From: Paracoccaceae bacterium
GTDB taxonomy: Bacteria > Pseudomonadota > Alphaproteobacteria > Rhodobacterales > Rhodobacteraceae
Direction: 5' to 3'
Assembly: GCA_007128995.1 (NCBI GenBank)
Contig: SKWJ01000478.1
Coordinates: forward strand, 1-7,483
Length of the DNA stretch: 7,483 nt
Numbering within the stretch: the stretch's first letter is position 1; every line of letters starts with the position of its first letter. The notes under the pieces were generated by a model that worked only from the letters and a program-made list of their open reading frames with translations, ran no database searches and had not been told where the DNA came from. A program made the translations under genes and the position numbers. Positions 1 through 5,593 of this stretch are shown piece by piece.

Positions 1-2
1 AT

Positions 3-473
3 CCGGAGGGGATCTTCGCGACACTGGCTCGGGAACGCCTTGCCCGGATGGAAGAGAGCGCACGCGCAGCAATAAGTGAGCAAGACGCGCAGGCTTGGCA
101 GCGTGCACGCGAACGTGACAGTGTGGCGGGCTATGAAGCCTATCTGCAAGACTGGCCCGACGGCGCTTTCGCCGCGCAGGCCGAAGCGCGCCTGAGCGCC
201 GAGCCTGCCGAGCCCACAGACACTCCCGAAAATGCCGCAGCCCGCGCCACTGAGGACAGATTGGGTCTGAATATCGTCGCCCGACAGCTTATCGAGCAGC
301 GCCTCGCGGCTTTGGGGTTGGACCCCGGCCCGGTAGACGGCCGTTTCGATGCCCAAACCCGCGCTGCGATTGGTCAGGCCCAGGCCGAGTTTGGGTTGCC
401 ACAGACCGGCTATGTGACACAGGAGTTGATCAGCATGCTGATCAGCTCCGTGCTGCAGGGAGTGTTCGATTGA
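3..473 (+). CDS. C-terminal part of a repeat protein with a peptidoglycan-binding domain (caspase-like family tail), 5' end outside window
   Basis: The reading frame is open from the left edge, so only the last 156 residues are visible; the ATG at 48 is internal. Two copies of a short helical repeat can be seen: a partial one ending PEGIFATLARERL (residues 1-13) and a fuller one at about 28-64, with AYLQDWPDGAFAAQAEARL. After an Ala/Pro/Glu-rich linker (about 65-85) comes a PG_binding_1-like domain (about 89-146) with LGLDPGPVDGRFDAQTRAAI, the usual GxVDGxFxxxT core, followed by GLPQTGYV. In Rhodobacterales this repeat-plus-PG-binding tail commonly follows a caspase-like (peptidase C14) domain in exported proteins, but that domain would lie upstream and cannot be checked here. 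The inferred role is attachment to the cell wall in the periplasm. The end of the gene contains an 18-bp perfect palindrome (separate entry). The domain call is fairly firm; the identity of the whole protein is not. Confidence 0.75.
   Translation, partial: PEGIFATLARERLARMEESARAAISEQDAQAWQRARERDSVAGYEAYLQDWPDGAFAAQAEARLSAEPAEPTDTPENAAARATEDRLGLNIVARQLIEQRLAALGLDPGPVDGRFDAQTRAAIGQAQAEFGLPQTGYVTQELISMLISSVLQGVFD
427..446. repeat. 18-bp perfect palindrome plus repeated TGATCAGC unit at the 3' end of the first gene
   Basis: TGATCAGCATGCTGATCA at 427-444 is identical to its reverse complement. The octamer TGATCAGC occurs twice, at 427-434 and 439-446, 12 bp apart, and the second copy forms a further palindrome, GCTGATCAGC (437-446). 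The stretch is coding (residues LISMLIS near the C-terminus) and ends 24 bp before the stop codon. Whether it acts as DNA or RNA is unknown. Confidence 0.8.
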
Positions 474-655
474 CGAAAGTGTCGGAGCGCCCGCGCAGTT
501 TGCGCCAATGGAGACTGCAAGTATTTGGTCGCCCTCGAAACGGTCATCTGGAGAGTAGCGCTGATTTGGGTTGCACAACTGCTCCAAACTCTGGTCTGAA
601 CTGTTGCGCCGCACACGCCTCTGGCCTATGGCATGAGCGCCTGCCCAGTCCTTGC

Positions 656-659
656 GGAG
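656..659 (+). promoter_or_regulatory. Ribosome binding site of pyrF
   Basis: GGAG lies 10 nt upstream of the ATG at 670. It supports that start over the in-frame TTG at 652, which would place the GGAG inside the coding region and add six residues foreign to the family. Confidence 0.6.
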
Positions 660-669
660 ATCTAGCCCC

Positions 670-1371
670 ATGTCCCTAGCTGATGACCGTCTGATTGTTG
701 CGCTCGATGTGCAAAATGCCCTTGCCGGGCTCGAACTCGCGCGGACACTCGGCGATGCCGTCTCGTTTTACAAGATTGGCCTTGGCATGCTGACTGGCGG
801 CGGGTTGGCGCTGGCCAATGAATTGAAGCAGGAACACGGCAAACGTATCTTTCTGGATATGAAGTTTTTTGACATCAGTGCGACTGTGGCTGCGGCGGTG
901 CGCGGGATTGCGCAATTCGATCTTGATTTTCTGACCGTTCATGGCGATCCGCATGTGGTGCGCGCTGCACGCGATGGGGCAGGCGGGTCAGATCTGAAGA
1001 TCCTAGCAGTCACAGTGCTGACTTCGCTTGATCGGGCCGATCTGGATGAAGGCCTGATGCAACCTGGCGATCTGGTCGATCTGACACTTGAACGTGCTGC
1101 GCGCGCTTTCGTGGCAGGGGCTGACGGTGTTATTGCCAGCCCACATGAAGCGCGTGCCATCCGTGCCCTCCCCGAGGCTGCGGGCAAGTTGATTGTGACC
1201 CCCGGTGTGCGTCCTGCTGGCGCCGAGGCCGGTGACCAGAAAAGGATCGCGACACCGCGCGCCGCCTTGCAGGCCGGTGCTGACCATGTTGTGATTGGGC
1301 GTCCGATATGGCAGGCCGACGATCCACGCGCAGCCGCACGGGCGGCCTTGCAGGATATGGCCCTTGTCTGA
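670..1371 (+). CDS. pyrF: Orotidine 5'-phosphate decarboxylase
   Basis: PyrF removes CO2 from orotidine 5'-monophosphate to give UMP, the last step of de novo pyrimidine synthesis in the cytoplasm. The protein is 233 residues, the usual bacterial length. The N-terminus DRLIVALDV is the first strand of the barrel. K36 (FYKIG) and the catalytic D-x-K-x-x-D set LDMKFFDI (D63, K65, D68) are present, as are the HGD strand (H91), the phosphate-binding TPGVRP (178-183), DQKRIATP (189-196) and VVIGRPI (207-213). The Met-Phe-Phe inside the catalytic motif differs from the more common DLKLHDI but keeps all charged residues. The start at 670 is chosen from family length and the upstream GGAG. The gene stands 196 bp from the preceding gene and 114 bp from cysQ, so it is probably transcribed on its own. 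I saw no clear regulatory sequence upstream. Confidence 0.96.
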   Translation: MSLADDRLIVALDVQNALAGLELARTLGDAVSFYKIGLGMLTGGGLALANELKQEHGKRIFLDMKFFDISATVAAAVRGIAQFDLDFLTVHGDPHVVRAARDGAGGSDLKILAVTVLTSLDRADLDEGLMQPGDLVDLTLERAARAFVAGADGVIASPHEARAIRALPEAAGKLIVTPGVRPAGAEAGDQKRIATPRAALQAGADHVVIGRPIWQADDPRAAARAALQDMALV

Positions 1372-1375
1372 CGCC

Positions 1376-1408
1376 GGCCGCGATGCGCTGCCTATCCAGG
1401 CTGCGGCC
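1376..1408 (+). terminator. Weak terminator-like hairpin after pyrF
   Basis: GGCCGC (1376-1381) can pair with GCGGCC (1403-1408), with a smaller stem GCCT/AGGC (1390-1393/1398-1401) inside the loop. It begins 4 bp after the pyrF stop. There is no T-run after it, so intrinsic termination is doubtful. Confidence 0.25.
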
Positions 1409-1419
1409 TGTTCAGACCA

Positions 1420-1465
1420 TAGAAAGTCAATCTTAATTCGCGCAGGATTATCAAGTTATGTTGCG
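1420..1465 (+). promoter_or_regulatory. AT-rich patch, probable promoter region of cysQ
   Basis: This stretch is clearly richer in A and T than its surroundings and lies just upstream of cysQ. Possible -10 elements are GATTAT (1446-1451) and TATGTT (1457-1462), each 4 of 6 to consensus. No good -35 hexamer is visible at the right distance, so the exact promoter is not assigned. Confidence 0.3.
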
Positions 1466-1485
1466 CGCCCCAGGGAAGCTGAAGC

Positions 1486-2295
1486 ATGTCTGATCTAGAT
1501 CTTGTTGCACTTGAAACGCAATTTCGCGCTTTGGCTCTGCGTGCTGGTGCCGCTATCATGGAAATTTATGAGCGCTCGGAAATGGAGGTCCAGACCAAGG
1601 CCGATTCCAGTCCGTTGACAGAAGCTGACCAAGCCGCCGACCGCCTGATTTCTGAGGGACTGACAGCCGCGTTTCCAGATGTTCCGATCGTGACCGAAGA
1701 GCAGACAGCCAGCCACGCGGTGCAGGCTGCACGGTTCTTCATCGTCGATCCTCTGGACGGTACCAAGGAATTCATCAGGCGGCGGGGCGCTTTCACTGTG
1801 AATATCGCGCTGGTCGAAAATGGCAATCCGGTTCGGGGCATTGTCTATGCGCCTGCCAAGGCGCGCATGTTCTACACCCGCGCAGATGGAACCGCGATCG
1901 AGGAAACGGGTCCGTTCTCGGCGCTGTCTTCAGTACAAACGCGACAGCTGCAGATGCGCCGACCGGCGCTTGAGGCCTTGAGTGTTGTCGCCTCGAAATC
2001 GCACCGCGATCCGGCGACAGATGCCTATATCGCAAAATACCCTGTGGCAGAGTTCCGTTCTGCAGGATCATCACTGAAATTCTGTCTGCTTGCTGCCGGA
2101 GAAGCCGATTTCTACCCGCGTCTGGGGCGCACGATGGAGTGGGACACCGCTGCCGGTCAGGCCGTTTTGCAGGCGGCGGGGGGTGAGGTGCTGGATTTCA
2201 ATACGCATCAGCCATTGCGCTATGGCAAGGCTGGATATGAAAACCCGTTCTTTCTGGCGCGCCACCCTGATGTCACACTCTGCGACACCCCCTGA
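1486..2295 (+). CDS. cysQ: 3'(2'),5'-bisphosphate nucleotidase CysQ
   Basis: CysQ hydrolyses 3'-phosphoadenosine 5'-phosphate (PAP) to AMP and phosphate, clearing the by-product of PAPS reduction in sulfate assimilation; it is a Mg2+-dependent, lithium-sensitive member of the inositol monophosphatase superfamily. At 269 residues it has the usual length. Seen motifs: SPLTEADQAAD (42-52), the metal-binding E71-E72 in VTEEQ, the hallmark DPLDGTKEF (88-96, metal ligands D88 and D91), the substrate-side AGSSLKFC (193-200) and the C-terminal metal motif EWDTAAGQ (218-225, D220). DPLDGTKEF rather than DPIDGT points to CysQ more than to SuhB. The ATG at 1486 has AGGGAAG (1472-1478) 7 nt upstream. It converges on ptsN, and its stop codon lies inside an inverted repeat shared with the ptsN end. 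No sulfur-assimilation genes are adjacent. Confidence 0.95.
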   Translation: MSDLDLVALETQFRALALRAGAAIMEIYERSEMEVQTKADSSPLTEADQAADRLISEGLTAAFPDVPIVTEEQTASHAVQAARFFIVDPLDGTKEFIRRRGAFTVNIALVENGNPVRGIVYAPAKARMFYTRADGTAIEETGPFSALSSVQTRQLQMRRPALEALSVVASKSHRDPATDAYIAKYPVAEFRSAGSSLKFCLLAAGEADFYPRLGRTMEWDTAAGQAVLQAAGGEVLDFNTHQPLRYGKAGYENPFFLARHPDVTLCDTP

Positions 2296-2399
2296 TCGGT
2301 CATAAGATACGCCGACGTGATGGTGCTGCTGCGCCCGCGTCTGGACCGATCGGGCAAAGGTACGCCACACGCTTAGATTGGGTGCGCTGCCCGATCAGG
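2291..2399. repeat. Three overlapping, mutually exclusive inverted repeats between the cysQ and ptsN ends
   Basis: Three arms can pair in alternative ways. CCTGATCGG (2291-2299) pairs with CCGATCAGG (2391-2399). GATCGGTC (2294-2301) pairs with GACCGATC (2344-2351). GATCGGGCA (2348-2356) pairs with TGCCCGATC (2388-2396). All are perfect 8-9 bp matches sharing a GATC core, and each arm is used twice. The cysQ TGA (2293-2295) and the ptsN TGA (complement of 2395-2397) lie in the outer arms, so both convergent genes end in the same nine bases. No T-run follows, so this is not a textbook intrinsic terminator; it may still end or stabilise the two converging transcripts. Confidence 0.6.
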
Positions 2400-2859
2400 C
2401 GGCCTTTGTCGCTTCCGCGCTGCTCAGGATGGCAAAGATCTTGTCTGGATCATCATTTGCACGTAATTTTTCGCAAATCTGAGCATTGCGCAGCGTACGT
2501 GAGATGAAAGCCAGTGCCTTGAGATGCTCGACACCGGCTTCGCGCGGGGCAAACAATGCAAAGACCAGATCCACAGGGGCCTTGTCGACTGAACCGTAGT
2601 CAAGAGGTTTCTCAAGCCGGAAAAACACACCAAGCACCCTGTCTATTCCATCGAGTCGTGCATGGGGCACGGCCACGCCGTGCCCTACCCCGGTAGGGCC
2701 AAGCGTCTCGCGTTCTTGCAAAGCAGCGATCACGGTTTCAGTCTCAAGCCCGTAAACACTCTGAGCCGCTTCACCGATGCTCTGGAACAGACGCTTCTTG
2801 CTTGTGGCAGAGGCAATGAAGCGCACGGCCTTGGGATTGAGAAGCGTCGACATATCCAT
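2395..2859 (-). CDS. ptsN: PTS IIA-like nitrogen regulatory protein PtsN (EIIA-Ntr)
   Basis: PtsN is the terminal phospho-acceptor of the nitrogen-related phosphotransferase system (PtsP, NPr, PtsN). It does not import sugar; by its phosphorylation state it adjusts partners such as potassium transport and stress or metabolic regulators in the cytoplasm. The 154 residues make a single PTS EIIA type-2 domain. The core signature ERETLGPTGVGHGVAVPHAR spans 49-68, with the expected phosphorylated histidine at H66 in VPHAR. The DLVFALFAP strand and LKALAFISRTLR helix follow as in the family. The ATG at 2859 has AAGGGA about 9 nt upstream; an in-frame ATG two codons later (2853) would also fit. It lies downstream of hpf with a strong hairpin between, a neighbourhood familiar from proteobacterial rpoN-hpf-ptsN clusters. 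Its end converges on cysQ. Confidence 0.95.
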   Translation of the reverse strand: MDMSTLLNPKAVRFIASATSKKRLFQSIGEAAQSVYGLETETVIAALQERETLGPTGVGHGVAVPHARLDGIDRVLGVFFRLEKPLDYGSVDKAPVDLVFALFAPREAGVEHLKALAFISRTLRNAQICEKLRANDDPDKIFAILSSAEATKAA

Positions 2860-2891
2860 GCGCGGATGTCCCTTGATTGTTGAAATAGAGA

Positions 2892-2921
2892 ACCACCCCC
2901 GGACCTGAATCTGGGGGTGGT
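2892..2921 (-). terminator. Strong hairpin between hpf and ptsN, terminator-like
   Basis: ACCACCCCC (2892-2900) is the exact reverse complement of GGGGGTGGT (2913-2921), giving a 9-bp stem with a 12-nt loop. It lies 18 bp after the hpf stop and 32 bp before the ptsN start. On the minus strand the stem is followed by the T-rich TTCTCTATTT, so intrinsic termination or partial read-through is plausible. It could instead protect the hpf mRNA 3' end, which would set hpf and ptsN levels apart within one transcript. Confidence 0.55.
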
Positions 2922-2939
2922 GGCCCGAGATGCTGAAGG

Positions 2940-3506
2940 TTACTGTGGGTCGACCCAGCCGATGTTTCCGTCATCGCGGCGATAAACGACATTCAGCCCG
3001 CCATGGCGCTCGTTGCGGAAAACCAGCACGGGGGCGTGGGCAAGCTCCATCTGCATAACGGCTTCTCCTGCACTCAGAGACGGAATGCGAGTTTCCATCT
3101 CTGCAATTATGATCGGCTGCAACGAGTCGGGCTCGTCCGCCACCTCGGCTTCGTGTGAGGCCACGATATACGAGGAAGAATCTGTAAATTCAACAGGTGT
3201 CGCGCGTGCGCGGTGATGGTCTTTCAGGCGACGCTTGTAGCGCCGCAACTGCTTGTCCAGCTTTTCACGGCAAGATTCGAATGCCGCATAGATTTCGCCC
3301 GCCTGCGCCCGCGCCGCCGCTGTCAGCCCGGTCGAGAGATGCAGCGTCGCTTCGCAGACATGATTATGGGCATCACGCGAGAAGATCACGACGGCCTCTG
3401 TCGGGCGTTGCTGATATTTTTCCAACAACTCTCCGAATTCGGCCTTAACATGGGTCTGCAGGGCTTCCCCGATGTCAATATGTCTGCCGCTGATCTGGTA
3501 ACGCAT
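2940..3506 (-). CDS. hpf: Ribosome hibernation-promoting factor, long form
   Basis: This protein binds the decoding region of idle 30S subunits and, in the long form, drives ribosome dimerisation to 100S particles when growth stops. At 188 residues it has both parts: an N-terminal S30AE/RaiA domain (about 1-100, starting MRYQISGRHIDIGEALQTHV) ending in a very basic helix, QLRRYKRRLKDHHRAR (86-101), and a C-terminal dimerisation domain (about 128-188), with EAVMQMELAHAPVLVFRN and GLNVVYRRDDGNIGWVDP. A poorly conserved linker joins them. The start is fixed by AAGGAG 6 nt upstream of the ATG at 3506; the frame stays open a further 60 codons upstream, but those residues do not resemble the family. 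The gene follows lptB after 191 bp containing a candidate promoter, so it is probably at least partly independent of the LPS genes. Confidence 0.95.
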   Translation of the reverse strand: MRYQISGRHIDIGEALQTHVKAEFGELLEKYQQRPTEAVVIFSRDAHNHVCEATLHLSTGLTAAARAQAGEIYAAFESCREKLDKQLRRYKRRLKDHHRARATPVEFTDSSSYIVASHEAEVADEPDSLQPIIIAEMETRIPSLSAGEAVMQMELAHAPVLVFRNERHGGLNVVYRRDDGNIGWVDPQ

Positions 3507-3512
3507 GCGCTT

Positions 3513-3518
3513 CTCCTT
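3513..3518 (-). promoter_or_regulatory. Ribosome binding site of hpf
   Basis: AAGGAG on the minus strand, 6 nt before the ATG at 3506. It is the best Shine-Dalgarno match in the minus-strand cluster and rules out the longer in-frame start at 3686. Confidence 0.8.
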
Positions 3519-3626
3519 GCTGTTTTGGTAGGGCTTATGGCCCTGCCGGGTCACTTTTTCGCGCTGCTTGCCCTCGGACCCCTTTCGGCTTTTGCGGTTG
3601 CTGCAAGGTTCCGGGGCCTGCCTCCT

Positions 3627-3662
3627 GCCTGCATTTGGCAACGGATTGCAGGCTGATGTCAA
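3627..3662 (-). promoter_or_regulatory. Candidate hpf promoter with an overlapping dyad
   Basis: On the minus strand a perfect TTGACA -35 hexamer (3657-3662) begins 35 bp after the lptB stop. At 17-18 nt spacing the -10 would be GCCAAA or CCAAAT, a poor match. The dyad GCCTGCA (3647-3653) / TGCAGGC (3627-3633), with a 13-nt spacer, covers the spacer and -10 region, the place expected of an operator. The leader to hpf would be roughly 110-120 nt. The remaining part of the gap down to hpf shows no other clear element. Confidence 0.35.
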
Positions 3663-3697
3663 TGCTTTCTGATATCGTCCCGACACGCGGCGGCGGG

Positions 3698-4450
3698 TTA
3701 CTTCAGACGGAAATCTGCGCCCAGATACACCCTGCGGACCTCTGGGTCGGCCACAACCTCTGGGGGAGTGCCCTGTTTCAACACCCCGCCATCATGCAGG
3801 ATATAGGCCCGGTCCACGATTGCGAGGGTTTCACGGACATTGTGATCCGTGATCAAAACACCAAGCCCGCGTGTCTTCAGGTCAGAGACCAGCGCACGAA
3901 TCTCGCCGACCGCGATCGGATCGACACCGGCGAAGGGCTCATCCAGCAGCACATAGCGTGGGTTTGCCGCCAACGCGCGGGCAATCTCGACACGCCGCCG
4001 CTCTCCGCCTGACAGCGCAAGCGCGGGTGCATCACGCAGATGCTCGATCGAGAATTCCTGCAGCAACCCATTCAGCCGCTGGCCCCGTCTTGGCCGGTCT
4101 TTTTCTGTGACTTCCAGCACGGCCATGATGTTCTGGGCAACACTCAAGCCGCGAAAGATTGACATTTCCTGCGGCAAATAACCCAATCCCAGCCGCGCGC
4201 GGCGATAGAGCGGCAACCCTGTGGCATCGGCTCCGTCGATGATCACATGGCCACCTTCGTGCCGCACAATCCCGGCAACGCAGTAGAAACAGGTCGTCTT
4301 GCCACAGCCATTTGGACCCAGCAGCGCCACAACCTCACCCGGATGCAGCACGAGTGACACGTCCCGCAGGATCGTGCGCTTTCCATAGCGTTTTTGCAGA
4401 TGGACGATTTCCAGCTTCGCGCTGCTGTTCGGGGGCGTTGTGTCGTCCAT
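3698..4450 (-). CDS. lptB: LPS export ABC transporter ATP-binding protein LptB
   Basis: LptB is the cytoplasmic ATPase of the LptB2FG transporter that pulls lipopolysaccharide from the inner membrane and pushes it along the LptC-LptA bridge to the outer membrane. The protein is 250 residues from the ATG. Seen in order: Walker A GPNGCGKTT (45-53), Q-loop YLPQE (Q94), ABC signature LSGGERRR (146-153), Walker B YVLLDEP (166-172, D170 and catalytic E171), D-loop AGVDP and H-loop TDHNV (H203). The stretch FAGVDPIAVGEI and the C-terminal RRVYLGADF are typical of LptB and separate it from amino-acid transport ATPases. Cys replaces the usual Ala in Walker A, a neutral position. No good ribosome binding site is visible; an in-frame GTG at 4456, directly abutting the lptA stop, would add two residues, and either start suggests translational coupling to lptA. 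LptF and LptG genes are not in the window. Confidence 0.95.
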   Translation of the reverse strand: MDDTTPPNSSAKLEIVHLQKRYGKRTILRDVSLVLHPGEVVALLGPNGCGKTTCFYCVAGIVRHEGGHVIIDGADATGLPLYRRARLGLGYLPQEMSIFRGLSVAQNIMAVLEVTEKDRPRRGQRLNGLLQEFSIEHLRDAPALALSGGERRRVEIARALAANPRYVLLDEPFAGVDPIAVGEIRALVSDLKTRGLGVLITDHNVRETLAIVDRAYILHDGGVLKQGTPPEVVADPEVRRVYLGADFRLK

Positions 4451-4456
4451 GATCAC

Positions 4457-4972
4457 TTAGGGCGAGGTCTGGATGATTGTCCGGACATTGCCGCGCATTT
4501 GGCCTTGTCCTGTGCCCAGATTGACGTCCAGGCTGTCACCTGAAAGAACATTCGGGCCCTGTGTCAGGATGACAGAGCCGCGCATGATCACGCGCCCCTG
4601 TGCTACTTCATACACGGCGCTCTGCGCTTCCGCGGCCTCTTCAGCGGTTACAAAGGTAACACCGCCCGAAGCTTCCAGACGCTGGATGCGTCCGTTCTCA
4701 GCTGCTGCATAGATGATCCGGATTTCCGGGGCGGCGATGCGCATGTCACCTTGGCCAAGTACCGCATTACCTGAAAAGACTGTCTCGCCTGTCGCGTTGT
4801 TGACCTGCAGTTCGTCCGCGGTCACTTCAACTGGCAGACCGCGAACCTGATCAAGTCCTGCGAAGCTCAATCCGGTTCCCTGCGCAGTAAGCATGGTTCC
4901 CGACAGACCCATCACGACCGCAGCCGTCATTACCTTAATTGAAACCCACACGCGCCAGACCCCTTCATTCAT
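4457..4972 (-). CDS. lptA: LPS transport periplasmic protein LptA
   Basis: LptA forms the periplasmic beta-jellyroll bridge that carries lipopolysaccharide from LptC to LptD in the outer membrane. The 171-residue product has an N-terminal signal peptide: positively charged start, hydrophobic core around VMTAAVVMGLSG (14-25), and a likely cleavage after A30 (MLTA-QG). The OstA-like domain follows (about 46-165), opening with LPVEVTADELQVN and GETVFSGNAVLGQGDMRIAA, and repeating short GxVxxxxG strands to the end, as in the family. Its start codon overlaps the lptC stop by 8 bp (ATGAATGA), and no separate strong ribosome binding site is seen, so translation is probably coupled to lptC. An internal ATG at residue 15 would shorten the charged n-region and is less likely. 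It is followed without a gap by lptB. Confidence 0.92.
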   Translation of the reverse strand: MNEGVWRVWVSIKVMTAAVVMGLSGTMLTAQGTGLSFAGLDQVRGLPVEVTADELQVNNATGETVFSGNAVLGQGDMRIAAPEIRIIYAAAENGRIQRLEASGGVTFVTAEEAAEAQSAVYEVAQGRVIMRGSVILTQGPNVLSGDSLDVNLGTGQGQMRGNVRTIIQTSP

Positions 4973-5585
4973 CTGGCAGGTATATCAGCCTGACATTGCC
5001 CCGGAAGGCAAGCAGATATCCGTCGTCGTGTCCTTCAATGCGGGTCAATTCGACTGAGTCTGACGAGATCTTGCCTGCTGGCGCAGTTCCCGAAACGCCG
5101 CCCTGTCCCTTGATATGGGTCTGTCCAAGTGCGGATTGCAATTCGGGCATTCTCAGGACATATCCGTCCGATGTTTCGAGGCGCACCCCGCCCTGCAATT
5201 CTAGCATATCTGCGGGTTGGTCGATGCGCCCCACTGCGCCGTGAAACTTCGCCATTCGCCCGCTCGGAAAGCGCAACGTGCCTTCCGGGGCGTCCAGTGT
5301 CAGCACAATTGGGCCCGTCTGTACCATATCGCCGCTGGAGCGTACTGTATGCGCGCGGATCGTCACAGCGGTCTCATCCTGCGTTACGCCTGCAAACCGC
5401 GCAGCCCCGACGCGTGGCTCTCGCGTGATCTCTGCCACGTCAATCTCGGCCAGTTCGACTGCGCGCTGTGGATCGATCGTCTGGGGCAACAGGAAGATGG
5501 TCGAAAGCAGTAACACCGCCCCAAGCGGCAAGACCAGACGGGCAATCCGTACGACCTGTGTCCCGATGCTGCGACGCGCGGCCAT
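4965..5585 (-). CDS. lptC: LPS export periplasmic/inner-membrane protein LptC
   Basis: LptC is a bitopic inner-membrane protein that receives lipopolysaccharide from LptB2FG and hands it to LptA. The 206 residues begin with a short basic cytoplasmic tail, one membrane helix at about 17-34 (LVLPLGAVLLLSTIFLLP), then a periplasmic beta-strand domain. The later segment LELQGGVRLETSDGYVLRMP (128-147) is a characteristic LptC pattern. Sequence identity within this family is low, so gene order (directly before lptA and lptB) carries much of the call. The ATG at 5585 is preferred; an in-frame TTG at 5591 would add two residues. The start is 8 bp after the rnd stop, without an obvious Shine-Dalgarno, so expression likely depends on the rnd transcript. 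The gene overlaps lptA by 8 bp. Confidence 0.9.
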   Translation of the reverse strand: MAARRSIGTQVVRIARLVLPLGAVLLLSTIFLLPQTIDPQRAVELAEIDVAEITREPRVGAARFAGVTQDETAVTIRAHTVRSSGDMVQTGPIVLTLDAPEGTLRFPSGRMAKFHGAVGRIDQPADMLELQGGVRLETSDGYVLRMPELQSALGQTHIKGQGGVSGTAPAGKISSDSVELTRIEGHDDGYLLAFRGNVRLIYLPDE

Positions 5586-5593
5586 GGCCAAGG

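Noticed and set aside
571..600. TTGCAC at 571-576 as a pyrF promoter -35
   Set aside because: No -10-like hexamer is found at 16-18 nt spacing.
470..679. A 69-codon frame with TTG start overlapping the end of the first gene and the gap before pyrF
   Set aside because: Rare start codon, no ribosome binding site, no recognisable sequence, and it runs into pyrF.
3213..3656. A 147-codon plus-strand frame across the hpf start and the lptB-hpf gap
   Set aside because: Most of it is antisense to hpf; the rest is a leucine/alanine-rich translation of the gap without family resemblance or a ribosome binding site.
3507..3686. A 60-residue N-terminal extension of hpf
   Set aside because: The residues do not resemble the family, and the ATG at 3506 has an excellent AAGGAG directly upstream.
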